Shown: one piece after another, positions 1-5,437 of the stretch | Position numbering within the stretch: the stretch's first letter is position 1 | How the letters are laid out: every line of letters starts with the position of its first letter | Assembly (NCBI GenBank): GCA_018667995.1 | Contig: JABIQT010000693.1 | Coordinates: 1 to 5,437 of the forward strand | Source: Candidatus Latescibacterota bacterium | GTDB lineage: Bacteria; JAAXHH01; JABIQT01 | Reading direction: 5' to 3' | DNA length: 5,437 nt | The notes under the pieces: model-generated | Seen by the model: only the letters and a program-made list of their open reading frames with translations | Told to the model about the DNA's origin: nothing | Databases searched by the model: none | Translations under genes and position numbers: made by a program

Positions 1-14
1 GCTTAGGAGATGAC

Positions 15-998
15 ATGGCAGGCGTGTTGGTATATACAGAGCAAAGAGATGGAGAATTCAAGAATTCGGCGTTCGAAGCAATGAGTCTCGGACACAGGTT
101 GGCGAAGGAACTAGACATCACATTGACAGGAGCAGTAATCGGTAACAATGTGGAAGACATGTCTACTCTCCTTGGTAAGTACGGCGCTGACCGTGTGATT
201 GTCGCTGATTCTCCGGCGCTGGCAGATTATACGAGTGAGGGGTACACCGCGGCCCTTTCGGACATTGCTCGCACGGTAGAACCATCAATTATTCTCCTAT
301 CGGCCTCGGTTTCTGGAAAAGCTCTGGGACCGGCATTGGCCGCCGCACTGGATTCTGGCTTAGCCGCTGATTGTATCGGAGTCGCAGTACAGGATGGTCG
401 TCTACGGATTCAACGACCGTTGTTCGCCGGCAAGGCTATTGCCACGGTCATAATCAACGCTGATCCACAGATCGTTTCCTTGAGACCCAATGTCTTTTCA
501 TCCAGCCTTCTCGACGACCGTACTGATGCCATTGTCGAACGGTTGGAAACCAGCGTCACAGCAGGCAGCATCCGTGTGGCGGTGCAGGAGATTGTTGCTG
601 CTACGGGCGGCAAGCAAGATTTAACAGAGGCGCCCATTATTGTTTCGGGTGGTCGGGGTTTGGGAAGCCCCGAGAATTTTGGAATAATCGAGGATCTCGC
701 GGAGGTCCTTGGTGGCGTGGTAGGAGCCTCGCGCGCTGTTGTGGATATCGGCTGGAGACCGCAGTCTGACCAGGTAGGGCAGACCGGCAAAACTGTATCG
801 CCGTCCCTGTATATAGCCTGCGGTATCTCGGGGGCAATTCAGCATCTTGCCGGTATGTCGTCGTCAAAATGTATCGTTGCAATCAACAAAGATCCCGACG
901 CTCCGATTTTCCAGAAAGCTGACTACGGAATTGTAGGGGATGTCCTCGAGGTCGTTCCGGCACTAACCGCCGAGCTGAAGCGTGTATTAGGCCAATAG
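15..998 (+). CDS. etfA: Electron transfer flavoprotein, alpha subunit (FixB/EtfA family)
   Basis: EtfA pairs with EtfB to form a soluble FAD-containing heterodimer that passes electrons from dehydrogenases (for example acyl-CoA dehydrogenases) to the quinone pool or other acceptors. The 327-residue length is typical. Residues 1-190 form the N-terminal ETF domain. Residues about 205-325 are the FAD-binding domain and carry the family motifs in order: SGGRGLG (211-217), GASRAVVD (237-244), QVGQTG (253-258), GISGAIQHLAGM (270-281), the AIN-KDPDAPIF stretch (289-299) and ADYGIVGD (302-309). No key motif is missing. The ATG at 15 follows AGGAGA at 5-10 with four bases between, which fixes the start. 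In-frame stops at 4-6 and 11-13 in the other two frames would both suit an upstream gene ending here; etfB is the expected neighbour but lies outside the window. Sequence alone does not tell whether this ETF is classical or electron-bifurcating. Confidence 0.96.
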   Translation: MAGVLVYTEQRDGEFKNSAFEAMSLGHRLAKELDITLTGAVIGNNVEDMSTLLGKYGADRVIVADSPALADYTSEGYTAALSDIARTVEPSIILLSASVSGKALGPALAAALDSGLAADCIGVAVQDGRLRIQRPLFAGKAIATVIINADPQIVSLRPNVFSSSLLDDRTDAIVERLETSVTAGSIRVAVQEIVAATGGKQDLTEAPIIVSGGRGLGSPENFGIIEDLAEVLGGVVGASRAVVDIGWRPQSDQVGQTGKTVSPSLYIACGISGAIQHLAGMSSSKCIVAINKDPDAPIFQKADYGIVGDVLEVVPALTAELKRVLGQ

Positions 999-1009
999 CT
1001 GTAAGTTAA

Positions 1010-1069
1010 AGACCTTAATAAAGAATACCGCCGAAAAATCTCTCCCGGCGGTATTCTTTATTAAGGTCT
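1010..1069. terminator. Bidirectional intrinsic terminator between etfA and recA
   Basis: A perfect inverted repeat of 24 base pairs (arms 1010-1033 and 1046-1069) surrounds a 12-base loop. The inner part of the stem is GC-rich (ACCGCCG against CGGCGGT). The outer part is AT-rich, so a strong hairpin followed by a T-rich run (TATTCTTTATT) is read on both strands. It starts 12 bases after the etfA stop codon and lies about 65 bases after the recA stop, between convergent genes, which is where a shared two-way terminator is expected. The structure is seen directly; the function is inferred. Confidence 0.85.
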
Positions 1070-1090
1070 ATCCATTATCTATACTGTTTA

Positions 1091-1132
1091 CGACAGGTAC
1101 CAGACCTCGGCGGCCCGACTAAGCACCTGTCG
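1091..1132 (-). repeat. Hairpin abutting the recA stop codon
   Basis: CGACAGGT at 1091-1098 and its exact complement ACCTGTCG at 1125-1132 form an 8-base-pair stem around a 26-base loop. A small inner hairpin (TCGG at 1107-1110, CCGA at 1115-1118) sits in the loop. In recA orientation the structure begins at the base right after the TAG stop (1135-1133). No T-run follows, so it is not a standard terminator by itself; it could stabilise the mRNA 3' end or pause polymerase ahead of the terminator at 1010-1069. Confidence 0.45.
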
Positions 1133-2245
1133 CTACTTCCCTTTTCGCGCAGTAGCCACGGGAGCAACAGTGGCTGCCATAGCTCCGTTTTCTGCGCTTC
1201 CCGGGCTGGCAGACGCCTGTTCGGATTCGTCCTTCGAATTGCCCATCAGTATGTCCCGTACCTTCTTCTCGATTTCCTGGGCCATAGTCTTGTTTTCTTT
1301 GAGTAGCTTCCTCACATTTTCGCGGCCCTGCCCTAGACGCTCCCCGTTATACGAGAACCAGGTACCACTCTTGTCTATAATGCCGTTATTGACTCCGAGT
1401 TCAATCAAGTCGCCCTCTTTGGATATACCTTCTCCATAGAGAATATCAAACTGAGCATCCCGGAATGGCGCAGCCATTTTATTCTTCTTCACTGAGGCAC
1501 GCACCTGAATTCCTGCCGATGCATCATCACCCTTTATCTGGCCGATCCGACGCACCTCTATGCGAACAGAGGAATAGAATTTCAGTGCCATGCCACCGGT
1601 GGTGGTTTCTGGATTGCCATACATAACACCGATCTTAATGCGGACCTGGTTGATGAAAATAACGCTGGTCCGAGATCGGCTAATTGCGGCCGTGAGCTTC
1701 CGAAGTGCTTGTGACATTAACCGAGCTTGGAGCCCCACGTGGGAATCACCCATTTCACCCTCGATTTCCGCCTTGGGAACTAATGCCGCAACGGAATCGA
1801 TCACGACCACATCAAATGCGCCGCTCCTGACAAGGGTTTCGGCTATATCGAGCGCCTGCTCCCCCGTATCGGGCTGCGTGATATACAGATTATCGATATC
1901 TACACCCAGCCGCTTGGCATAGCGGGCATCAATAGCATGCTCCGCGTCTATAAATGCAGCGTAGCCACCCAGATTCTGGGCCTCGGCGATGATATGTTGC
2001 GCAAGTGTCGTTTTTCCAGAGGACTCCGTACCATAAATCTCAATCACGCGGCCACGGGGTATGCCACCAATCCCCAGGGCAAGATCCAGCGTGAGGGAGC
2101 CCGTAGGAATCGCCTCTACGTCCATCAGTGGATTCTCATCACCCAGACGCATGATGGATCCTTTGCCGTGCTGTCGTTCGATCTGCATGACGGCCGCACC
2201 GATCGCCTTGCTGCGTTCCGCATCGTTCGCTCGATTCTCTGCCAC
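1133..2245 (-). CDS. recA: Recombinase RecA
   Basis: RecA is the cytoplasmic ATP-dependent strand-exchange protein of homologous recombination and the coprotease that triggers LexA self-cleavage in the SOS response. The 370-residue product is full length. Walker [10 protein letters not shown] lies at residues 72-80, the catalytic glutamate of AEHA at 102, Walker B VVVIDS at 146-151, the INQVR sensor with Gln200, and DNA-binding loop L2 at about 201-215 ([11 protein letters not shown], with Tyr209 where E. coli has Phe203). The C-terminal domain [10 protein letters not shown] is at 324-333. The tail after residue 335 is Ala/Ser-rich and ends basic (ATARKGK), unlike the acidic tail of E. coli RecA. 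The start is GTG at 2245, chosen because GGGAGG stands six bases upstream and the N-terminus ([27 protein letters not shown] region) matches the family. No recX or other co-directional gene follows; etfA converges on it. A dyad in its promoter suggests SOS control. Confidence 0.99.
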   Translation of the reverse strand: MAENRANDAERSKAIGAAVMQIERQHGKGSIMRLGDENPLMDVEAIPTGSLTLDLALGIGGIPRGRVIEIYGTESSGKTTLAQHIIAEAQNLGGYAAFIDAEHAIDARYAKRLGVDIDNLYITQPDTGEQALDIAETLVRSGAFDVVVIDSVAALVPKAEIEGEMGDSHVGLQARLMSQALRKLTAAISRSRTSVIFINQVRIKIGVMYGNPETTTGGMALKFYSSVRIEVRRIGQIKGDDASAGIQVRASVKKNKMAAPFRDAQFDILYGEGISKEGDLIELGVNNGIIDKSGTWFSYNGERLGQGRENVRKLLKENKTMAQEIEKKVRDILMGNSKDESEQASASPGSAENGAMAATVAPVATARKGK

Positions 2246-2251
2246 TGGTTG

Positions 2252-2257
2252 CCTCCC
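2252..2257 (-). promoter_or_regulatory. recA ribosome binding site
   Basis: On the minus strand GGGAGG precedes the recA GTG codon with six bases between. It supports the GTG at 2245 as the true start; there is no competing ATG before residue 20. Confidence 0.85.
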
Positions 2258-2291
2258 TCGAAATTAGTATTTACCATTCACAACAGAACCC

Positions 2292-2320
2292 ATTATACTA
2301 AACTAATGTTTAGATAACAA
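2292..2320 (-). promoter_or_regulatory. recA promoter, sigma-70 type
   Basis: Read on the minus strand, TTGTTA (2320-2315) is followed by a 17-base spacer and a perfect TATAAT (2297-2292). The expected transcription start is near 2285, giving a leader of about 40 bases before the GTG. Both boxes and the optimal spacing are seen directly. Activity and start point are inferred, and the housekeeping sigma of some FCB phyla (Bacteroidota) uses different boxes. Confidence 0.8.
2298..2313. promoter_or_regulatory. Candidate LexA/SOS operator in the recA promoter spacer
   Basis: CTAAAC and GTTTAG form a perfect 6+4+6 inverted repeat (minus strand CTAAACATTAGTTTAG) that fits inside the 17-base spacer between the -35 and -10 boxes of recA. 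The position is typical for a LexA operator. The inner AAC-N4-GTT core matches the Gram-positive box GAAC-N4-GTTC except for its outer bases, and it differs from the E. coli CTGT-N8-ACAG box. That LexA binds it is an inference; no lexA gene is in view. Confidence 0.6.
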
Positions 2321-2427
2321 GCTCTTTTTGTAGGTGGGCTGTTTCTTGTATGGATTCATAGACGTAAAAGCGGTGGAGATCTCGTAAAAAGTACAACTCC
2401 TTCATTAATTGTAAAGGTCAAACATGG

Positions 2428-2464
2428 ACCGATGTATTGAATTACATTACATTGAGTAATCGGT
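2428..2464. repeat. Imperfect dyad upstream of the TPR gene
   Basis: ACCGAT at 2428-2433 is exactly complementary to ATCGGT at 2459-2464. Pairing continues inward with one bulge and two mismatches to AAT (2440-2442) against ATT (2451-2453), leaving a central TACATTAC. It lies about 90-150 bases before the possible TPR start codons and could be a regulator binding site or a leader hairpin. No family of regulator is indicated. Confidence 0.35.
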
Positions 2465-2526
2465 ATGTGGCCCGGATGAGGTATCACAACGATCTCGATT
2501 ACTAGTATCTACCAATAGGCCCACCA

Positions 2527-2550
2527 TCTCGAGGACGGAGATCCTCGAGA
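2527..2550 (+). promoter_or_regulatory. Leader hairpin with Shine-Dalgarno-like loop
   Basis: TCTCGAGGA (2527-2535) and TCCTCGAGA (2542-2550) form a perfect 9-base-pair stem with loop CGGAGA. The loop exposes GGAG at 2537-2540, and the stem ends at the base before ATG 2551. If that ATG is used, the ribosome binding site sits in the hairpin loop ten bases away. If GTG 2581 is used, this is a stable hairpin in the leader. The structure is seen; any role in translational control is inferred. Confidence 0.5.
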
Positions 2551-2570
2551 ATGAGAGTGCGAATCATCAC

Positions 2571-2575
2571 AGGAG
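2571..2575 (+). promoter_or_regulatory. Ribosome binding site for GTG 2581
   Basis: AGGAG is followed by five bases (TAAAT) and then GTG 2581. This is a better-placed site than the GGAG ten bases before ATG 2551, and it gives a normal-length lipoprotein signal peptide, so it is the main reason to prefer the GTG start. Confidence 0.6.
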
Positions 2576-2580
2576 TAAAT

Positions 2581-4845
2581 GTGACTATTCAGAGACCTTT
2601 CTCCCAATACAGTGGAATTCTCCGGGCAATTATCCTTGGCATACTGATTGTAATGCAGGGCTGCGCTGCATCGAACACAGCCACAACCGGAGATAGCTCC
2701 AACACTCCGACGATTTCGGAGATCATCGAGGCAGGAAATGTACTTGTCGCAGAGGGCAACTATGACCAGGCTATTGCCCAATTCAATCGTGCACTCGCAC
2801 TGGATATCGCATCTGCTGACGCTCATGGAAATCTAGGTGTCGCTCTCTACTACGCCGCAAAATATGACGATGCCATCACCGAGTCACAACAAGCCATTGT
2901 AATGGCTCCAAACGAGTTGAATTGGCGTCTGAATCTTGGCGCGTCCTATACCCGCAAGCAAGATACTGAGCGTGCAATTTCGGCCTACGAAGGCGCCGTA
3001 GGTCTGGCGCGCCGCCTTAGGGACGAAAACCGCAGCCTCCTGCGTAGCGCCTTAATAGGCCTTGGCCGAGCCTGTGAGACTATTGACCGACACCAGCAGG
3101 CGCTCGATGCATACAGGGAAGCACTCGTATTCGCGCCAGGAGATCCCGATCTGCTAGCCGGTATCGGAAACATATTTTTCAGGCAGGAACGCTATGATGA
3201 AGCACAGGATTTTTATCAGCAAGTACTGGATATCGATCCAACAAGCAGTTTGGCAAACTATAATCTAGGGCTGGTATATGCACGCAAGGGCGACTACGAG
3301 AAAGCGATTGCACTATTTACCGAGACGCCGGATCTACCTGAGGAAATGGTCGGAACCATCGAAGGAACATCACTAACAGCCGCCAATCGATCGCGCACCA
3401 ACCGCATCGAGGCATTTCGGTCCAAACTCGGACAAATGGGTGGCACCACTGCTCCATCCCGGAGCGGGAAACCGCCACCTTATACCTACGCGCTTGGACT
3501 TACCTACTATGACCAGGGCGACGACGAAGCTGCTATCGATGCCTTCTCACGCGCACTGTCTGAGGACGAAGGGCTGGCAGAAGCTCACCTCTACATCGGA
3601 AATGTCAGGGTACGCCAAGGGCTAACAGAGCAGGCCATAGGCGCATATGGAGAGGCACTACGAGTTGATCCCGATCTCGCAGCGGCACACAATAATATGG
3701 GCAGTCTATACGCCGAATCGGGCGATTCAGAGGCAGCCATGGAAGCCTACAGATTAGCGCTGGCTCTCAATCCAAGATTTCACGATGCACGCACTAATCT
3801 TGGTCTGCTGTATGCGGAAGCAGGACGGTATGACGAGGCGATCGTGGAGTACGAATCGGTTATCAAAGCCGACATGGGAATCGCCGAGGCCCACAACAAC
3901 CTGAGTATGATCTACCTCAACCAGAGCCGCCTCGAAGATGCCATAGCCGAGAGCCGAAAGGCAATCCGACTTCGAAAAGACTTTCCGGAGGCCTACAATA
4001 ACCTCGGATTGGCCTATGGACACCGCGTATTCTTTGATGATATCGTTGACGCCTGGCGCAATCAGTCTGCTGGTTGGATAGGCATTAACTCGAAATCGGC
4101 CGAAGCAAATAGCCAGCAGTCAAAATCCGACTGGTTGCTCCTTAGACGGATACCATCCGGGTCATCAGATGTTGGCGGGCGGGCACGCACATGGTACACG
4201 GAGGGTGCAGATCAAGCATTTCTGGGTCTGTACGATGACGCAGCCAGAAGCTTCGATAGAGCCCTTGAAGTCCGTCCTGAATGGCCCGCAGCTACATTAG
4301 CTCTCGGCACGACCTATTTGGCTCAGGAGCGCTGGGCGGATGCGGCCCAGGTGCTTTCATCAGCCGTTTCCCTCGAGAATTCTGATCCGCTTGCCAGCGC
4401 TACGCTCTCCATCGCCTGGATGATGCACGGGGAATACACCGCCGCGGTAGAATCTTGGAAGCAAGTGGTGCGAACTACCAAAGATGAGGCCCAGAAGACG
4501 AGTCGTGAGTCACTTGATATTGCACGCGAGCGCCAGGAAATGGCCAATGAAGCGCTTGATGCGCTGAATAACGCTGTGACACTGGATCCTGATTTCGCCA
4601 AGGCACACTTTAATCTCGGTATTCTCTACGACCAGATACATCGCTATCCTGCGGCCATCATAGCCTATGAGAAGGTAGCAGATCTGTCTCCGGAAATACC
4701 AGTGATCCATTTCAGGCTCGGTGTAGCTTATAGCCGAGTGGGACGCATCCAAGAAGCACAGGCAGCGATTCAACGATACATCGCTATGGTAGCGGATCCG
4801 ATGCTGCTACCACAGGTAGAGACATTCTTAAAGCGAATGAACTAG
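2581..4845 (+). CDS. Tetratricopeptide-repeat (TPR) lipoprotein
   Basis: This 754-residue protein (764 if started at ATG 2551) is built almost wholly of TPR units, helix pairs that stack into a superhelix and bind partner proteins. From the GTG start, a short basic n-region, a hydrophobic stretch (ILRAIILGILIVMQGC) and a lipobox-like VMQGC with Cys28 indicate a signal peptidase II lipoprotein. About 17 repeats follow in three blocks: about 46-250 (six units), 300-492 (six) and 536-741 (five or so). Typical units read AxxNLGxxYxxxGxYxxAIxxYxxALxxxP, for example around residues 401-434. Linkers at 251-299 and 493-535 lack the TPR pattern and are Ser/Gly/Asn-rich in part. A charged helical insertion (about 632-660) interrupts the third block. 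No enzymatic domain is seen, so the partner is unknown; scaffolding of an envelope assembly is the most that can be inferred. The start is uncertain: GTG 2581 has the better ribosome binding site and signal peptide, while ATG 2551 would add ten residues. Confidence 0.88.
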   Translation: MTIQRPFSQYSGILRAIILGILIVMQGCAASNTATTGDSSNTPTISEIIEAGNVLVAEGNYDQAIAQFNRALALDIASADAHGNLGVALYYAAKYDDAITESQQAIVMAPNELNWRLNLGASYTRKQDTERAISAYEGAVGLARRLRDENRSLLRSALIGLGRACETIDRHQQALDAYREALVFAPGDPDLLAGIGNIFFRQERYDEAQDFYQQVLDIDPTSSLANYNLGLVYARKGDYEKAIALFTETPDLPEEMVGTIEGTSLTAANRSRTNRIEAFRSKLGQMGGTTAPSRSGKPPPYTYALGLTYYDQGDDEAAIDAFSRALSEDEGLAEAHLYIGNVRVRQGLTEQAIGAYGEALRVDPDLAAAHNNMGSLYAESGDSEAAMEAYRLALALNPRFHDARTNLGLLYAEAGRYDEAIVEYESVIKADMGIAEAHNNLSMIYLNQSRLEDAIAESRKAIRLRKDFPEAYNNLGLAYGHRVFFDDIVDAWRNQSAGWIGINSKSAEANSQQSKSDWLLLRRIPSGSSDVGGRARTWYTEGADQAFLGLYDDAARSFDRALEVRPEWPAATLALGTTYLAQERWADAAQVLSSAVSLENSDPLASATLSIAWMMHGEYTAAVESWKQVVRTTKDEAQKTSRESLDIARERQEMANEALDALNNAVTLDPDFAKAHFNLGILYDQIHRYPAAIIAYEKVADLSPEIPVIHFRLGVAYSRVGRIQEAQAAIQRYIAMVADPMLLPQVETFLKRMN

Positions 4846-4887
4846 GCGTTACATAAATCCGACGCCGTGCTCACCAAAACTGTCAGT

Positions 4888-4929
4888 GGGTGTGCATCAA
4901 TACACCCGGCTGCTGTATTTTCCTGCTTC
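4888..4929 (+). terminator. Possible weak terminator after the TPR gene
   Basis: GGGTGT (4888-4893) pairs with ACACCC (4902-4907) around an 8-base loop. It is followed, after a few bases, by the pyrimidine-rich TATTTTCCTGCTTCTT. It lies 42 bases after the TPR stop in the convergent gap 4846-4968. The stem is short and the T-run is imperfect and displaced, so this is tentative. The same stem reads on the minus strand, where only TTTT follows. Confidence 0.35.
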
Positions 4930-4968
4930 TTGGATCACCACTCTGTCCTGAATTCGCGAGTGTGTCTC

Positions 4969-5437
4969 CTATTTCACCAGTATCATCTTCTTCATATCAA
5001 CAAATGATGCCGCGGACCTGTCTAAGGGTTTCGCTGCCAGCCTGTAGAAATACAGACCGCTTGACGCGCTATAGCCTTGGCCATTGATACCGGACCAGGA
5101 TACAGTGTATCGCCCGGCCGGTTGAACACGGGACACCAATGTGATGACTTCCTGCCCAATGATATTGTAGACCTTGAGAGTGACATGGCCAGACTCAGGC
5201 AACGCATATCGGATGCTGGTGCTGGGATTGAACGGATTGGGATAGTTTTGAGTCAACGCATACGTCGTAGGCACCTGAAGCTCATCGTTAAGATCTTCGA
5301 TTCCCGTAGGTGTGATGACTGCCAGCGCCCAGAGTGAAAAATGACGAATGGTAAGTTGGGCCCTATTATTGGCAGCATCTATGACTACTTGCCCATCGGA
5401 CGGTACATTCCACGCACCCGTTTCCTCATCGTAGAAC
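4969..5437 (-). CDS. Secreted/surface protein, C-terminal part with type IX-type sorting tail (partial)
   Basis: The frame is open from the TAG stop at 4971-4969 to the window end, so the visible 155 residues are the C-terminus of a longer protein whose start is outside. A GTG at 5274 is an internal codon, not a likely start, because the frame and the domain structure continue upstream of it. Residues 1-40 look like the end of a beta-rich module (AWNVPSDGQVVID, then RHFSLWALAV, an HFS-fAl type strand seen at the ends of extracellular repeat domains). A short linker leads to the sorting tail: NYPNPFNP (64-71), IRYALPESG (75-83), VTLKVYNIIGQEV (85-97), SGLYFYRL (126-133) and MKKMILVK (148-155). 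This matches the Por-secretion / FlgD-like C-terminal domain that directs cargo through type IX secretion or a similar route in FCB bacteria. The function of the mature protein cannot be told. It converges on the TPR gene with a 123-base gap. Confidence 0.9.
   Translation of the reverse strand, partial: FYDEETGAWNVPSDGQVVIDAANNRAQLTIRHFSLWALAVITPTGIEDLNDELQVPTTYALTQNYPNPFNPSTSIRYALPESGHVTLKVYNIIGQEVITLVSRVQPAGRYTVSWSGINGQGYSASSGLYFYRLAAKPLDRSAASFVDMKKMILVK

Larger units (their letters stand above)
2246..2580. other. Divergent intergenic regulatory region, recA / TPR lipoprotein gene
   Basis: No convincing gene lies here. The recA side (2246-2320) holds its leader, promoter and dyad operator. 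The middle (2321-2427) is AT-leaning, with the 8-base palindrome GAGATCTC at 2376-2383 and nothing I can assign. An imperfect dyad lies at 2428-2464 and a hairpin at 2527-2550. I see no strong sigma-70 promoter for the TPR gene; the best candidate, TTGTAA (2409-2414) with TGTATT (2433-2438) at 18 bases, is weak. If the TPR gene starts at GTG 2581, the final 30 bases are leader; if it starts at ATG 2551, they code for 10 residues. Confidence 0.6.

Noticed and set aside
1-14. 3' end of an upstream etfB gene
   Set aside because: Only 6 or 13 bases could belong to it and two frames end here, so the identity cannot be supported from this window.
410-790. Minus-strand open frame of 126 codons inside etfA
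   Set aside because: Shadow of the conserved EtfA frame; its product has low-complexity composition and no family features.
1937-2317. Open frame of 126 codons on the plus strand, antisense to the recA 5' half and promoter
   Set aside because: It lies opposite the conserved RecA coding sequence, has no recognisable protein pattern, and reads through the recA promoter.
2281-2320. E. coli-type LexA box (CTGT-N8-ACAG) in the recA promoter
   Set aside because: No match found; the only good symmetric element is CTAAAC-N4-GTTTAG.
2409-2438. Possible sigma-70 promoter for the TPR gene (TTGTAA, 18 bases, TGTATT)
   Set aside because: Only four of six matches in each box; such a match is expected by chance in AT-leaning DNA.
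2333-2525. GGTGGGC at 2333-2339 complementary to GCCCACC at 2519-2525, about 180 bases apart
   Set aside because: Seven bases at that distance is likely chance; no supporting pairing around it.
2509-2826. Minus-strand open frame of 105 codons overlapping the TPR gene start
   Set aside because: Cys-rich translation with no pattern; the opposite frame encodes a convincing signal peptide and TPR repeats.
4890-5087. Plus-strand open frame of 65 codons starting in the convergent gap
   Set aside because: No ribosome binding site or family pattern; it begins inside the possible terminator stem and runs into the sorting-tail gene on the opposite strand.
5077-5337. Plus-strand open frame of 86 codons opposite the sorting-tail gene
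   Set aside because: The minus frame carries a clear sorting tail through the same bases.

Overview
The window is bacterial chromosomal DNA of roughly even base composition. It holds three complete genes and the 3' part of a fourth. The best lineage clue is the last gene, which ends in a C-terminal sorting tail (NYPNPFNP, then a VYNIIGQEV-type strand, SGLYFYRL and a basic MKKMILVK end). Tails of this type belong to type IX secretion cargo and are common in Bacteroidota/Ignavibacteria and related FCB-type phyla such as Latescibacterota, Marinimicrobiota and Calditrichota. I cannot name the phylum more closely: EtfA and RecA are too conserved, and the lineage call is an inference.

Layout. (1) Positions 15-998 (+): etfA, the FAD-carrying alpha subunit of electron transfer flavoprotein, starting right at the window edge, so etfB is probably just upstream. 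(2) Positions 999-1132: a convergent intergenic gap with a long perfect inverted repeat that looks like a bidirectional terminator, and a second hairpin touching the recA stop codon. (3) Positions 1133-2245 (-): recA, complete, GTG start with a strong ribosome binding site. (4) Positions 2246-2580: a divergent regulatory region. It contains a near-consensus sigma-70-type recA promoter whose 17-base spacer is filled by a perfect 16-base dyad, a good SOS (LexA) operator candidate. It also contains an imperfect dyad and a hairpin in front of the next gene. (5) Positions 2581-4845 (+; alternative start 2551): a large tetratricopeptide-repeat lipoprotein with about 17 repeats in three blocks. (6) Positions 4969-5437 (-): the C-terminal part of a secreted or surface protein with a type IX-type sorting tail, running off the window.

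How the genes relate. etfA belongs to redox metabolism and recA to DNA repair; they only share a terminator. recA appears to be transcribed alone, since nothing co-directional follows it before convergent etfA. The TPR lipoprotein and the sorted protein face each other and are not an operon, although both are envelope-directed. I found no CRISPR array, transposon, RNA gene or recognisable defence system. The region looks like ordinary core chromosome, and the regulatory DNA around recA and in front of the TPR gene is its most informative part.
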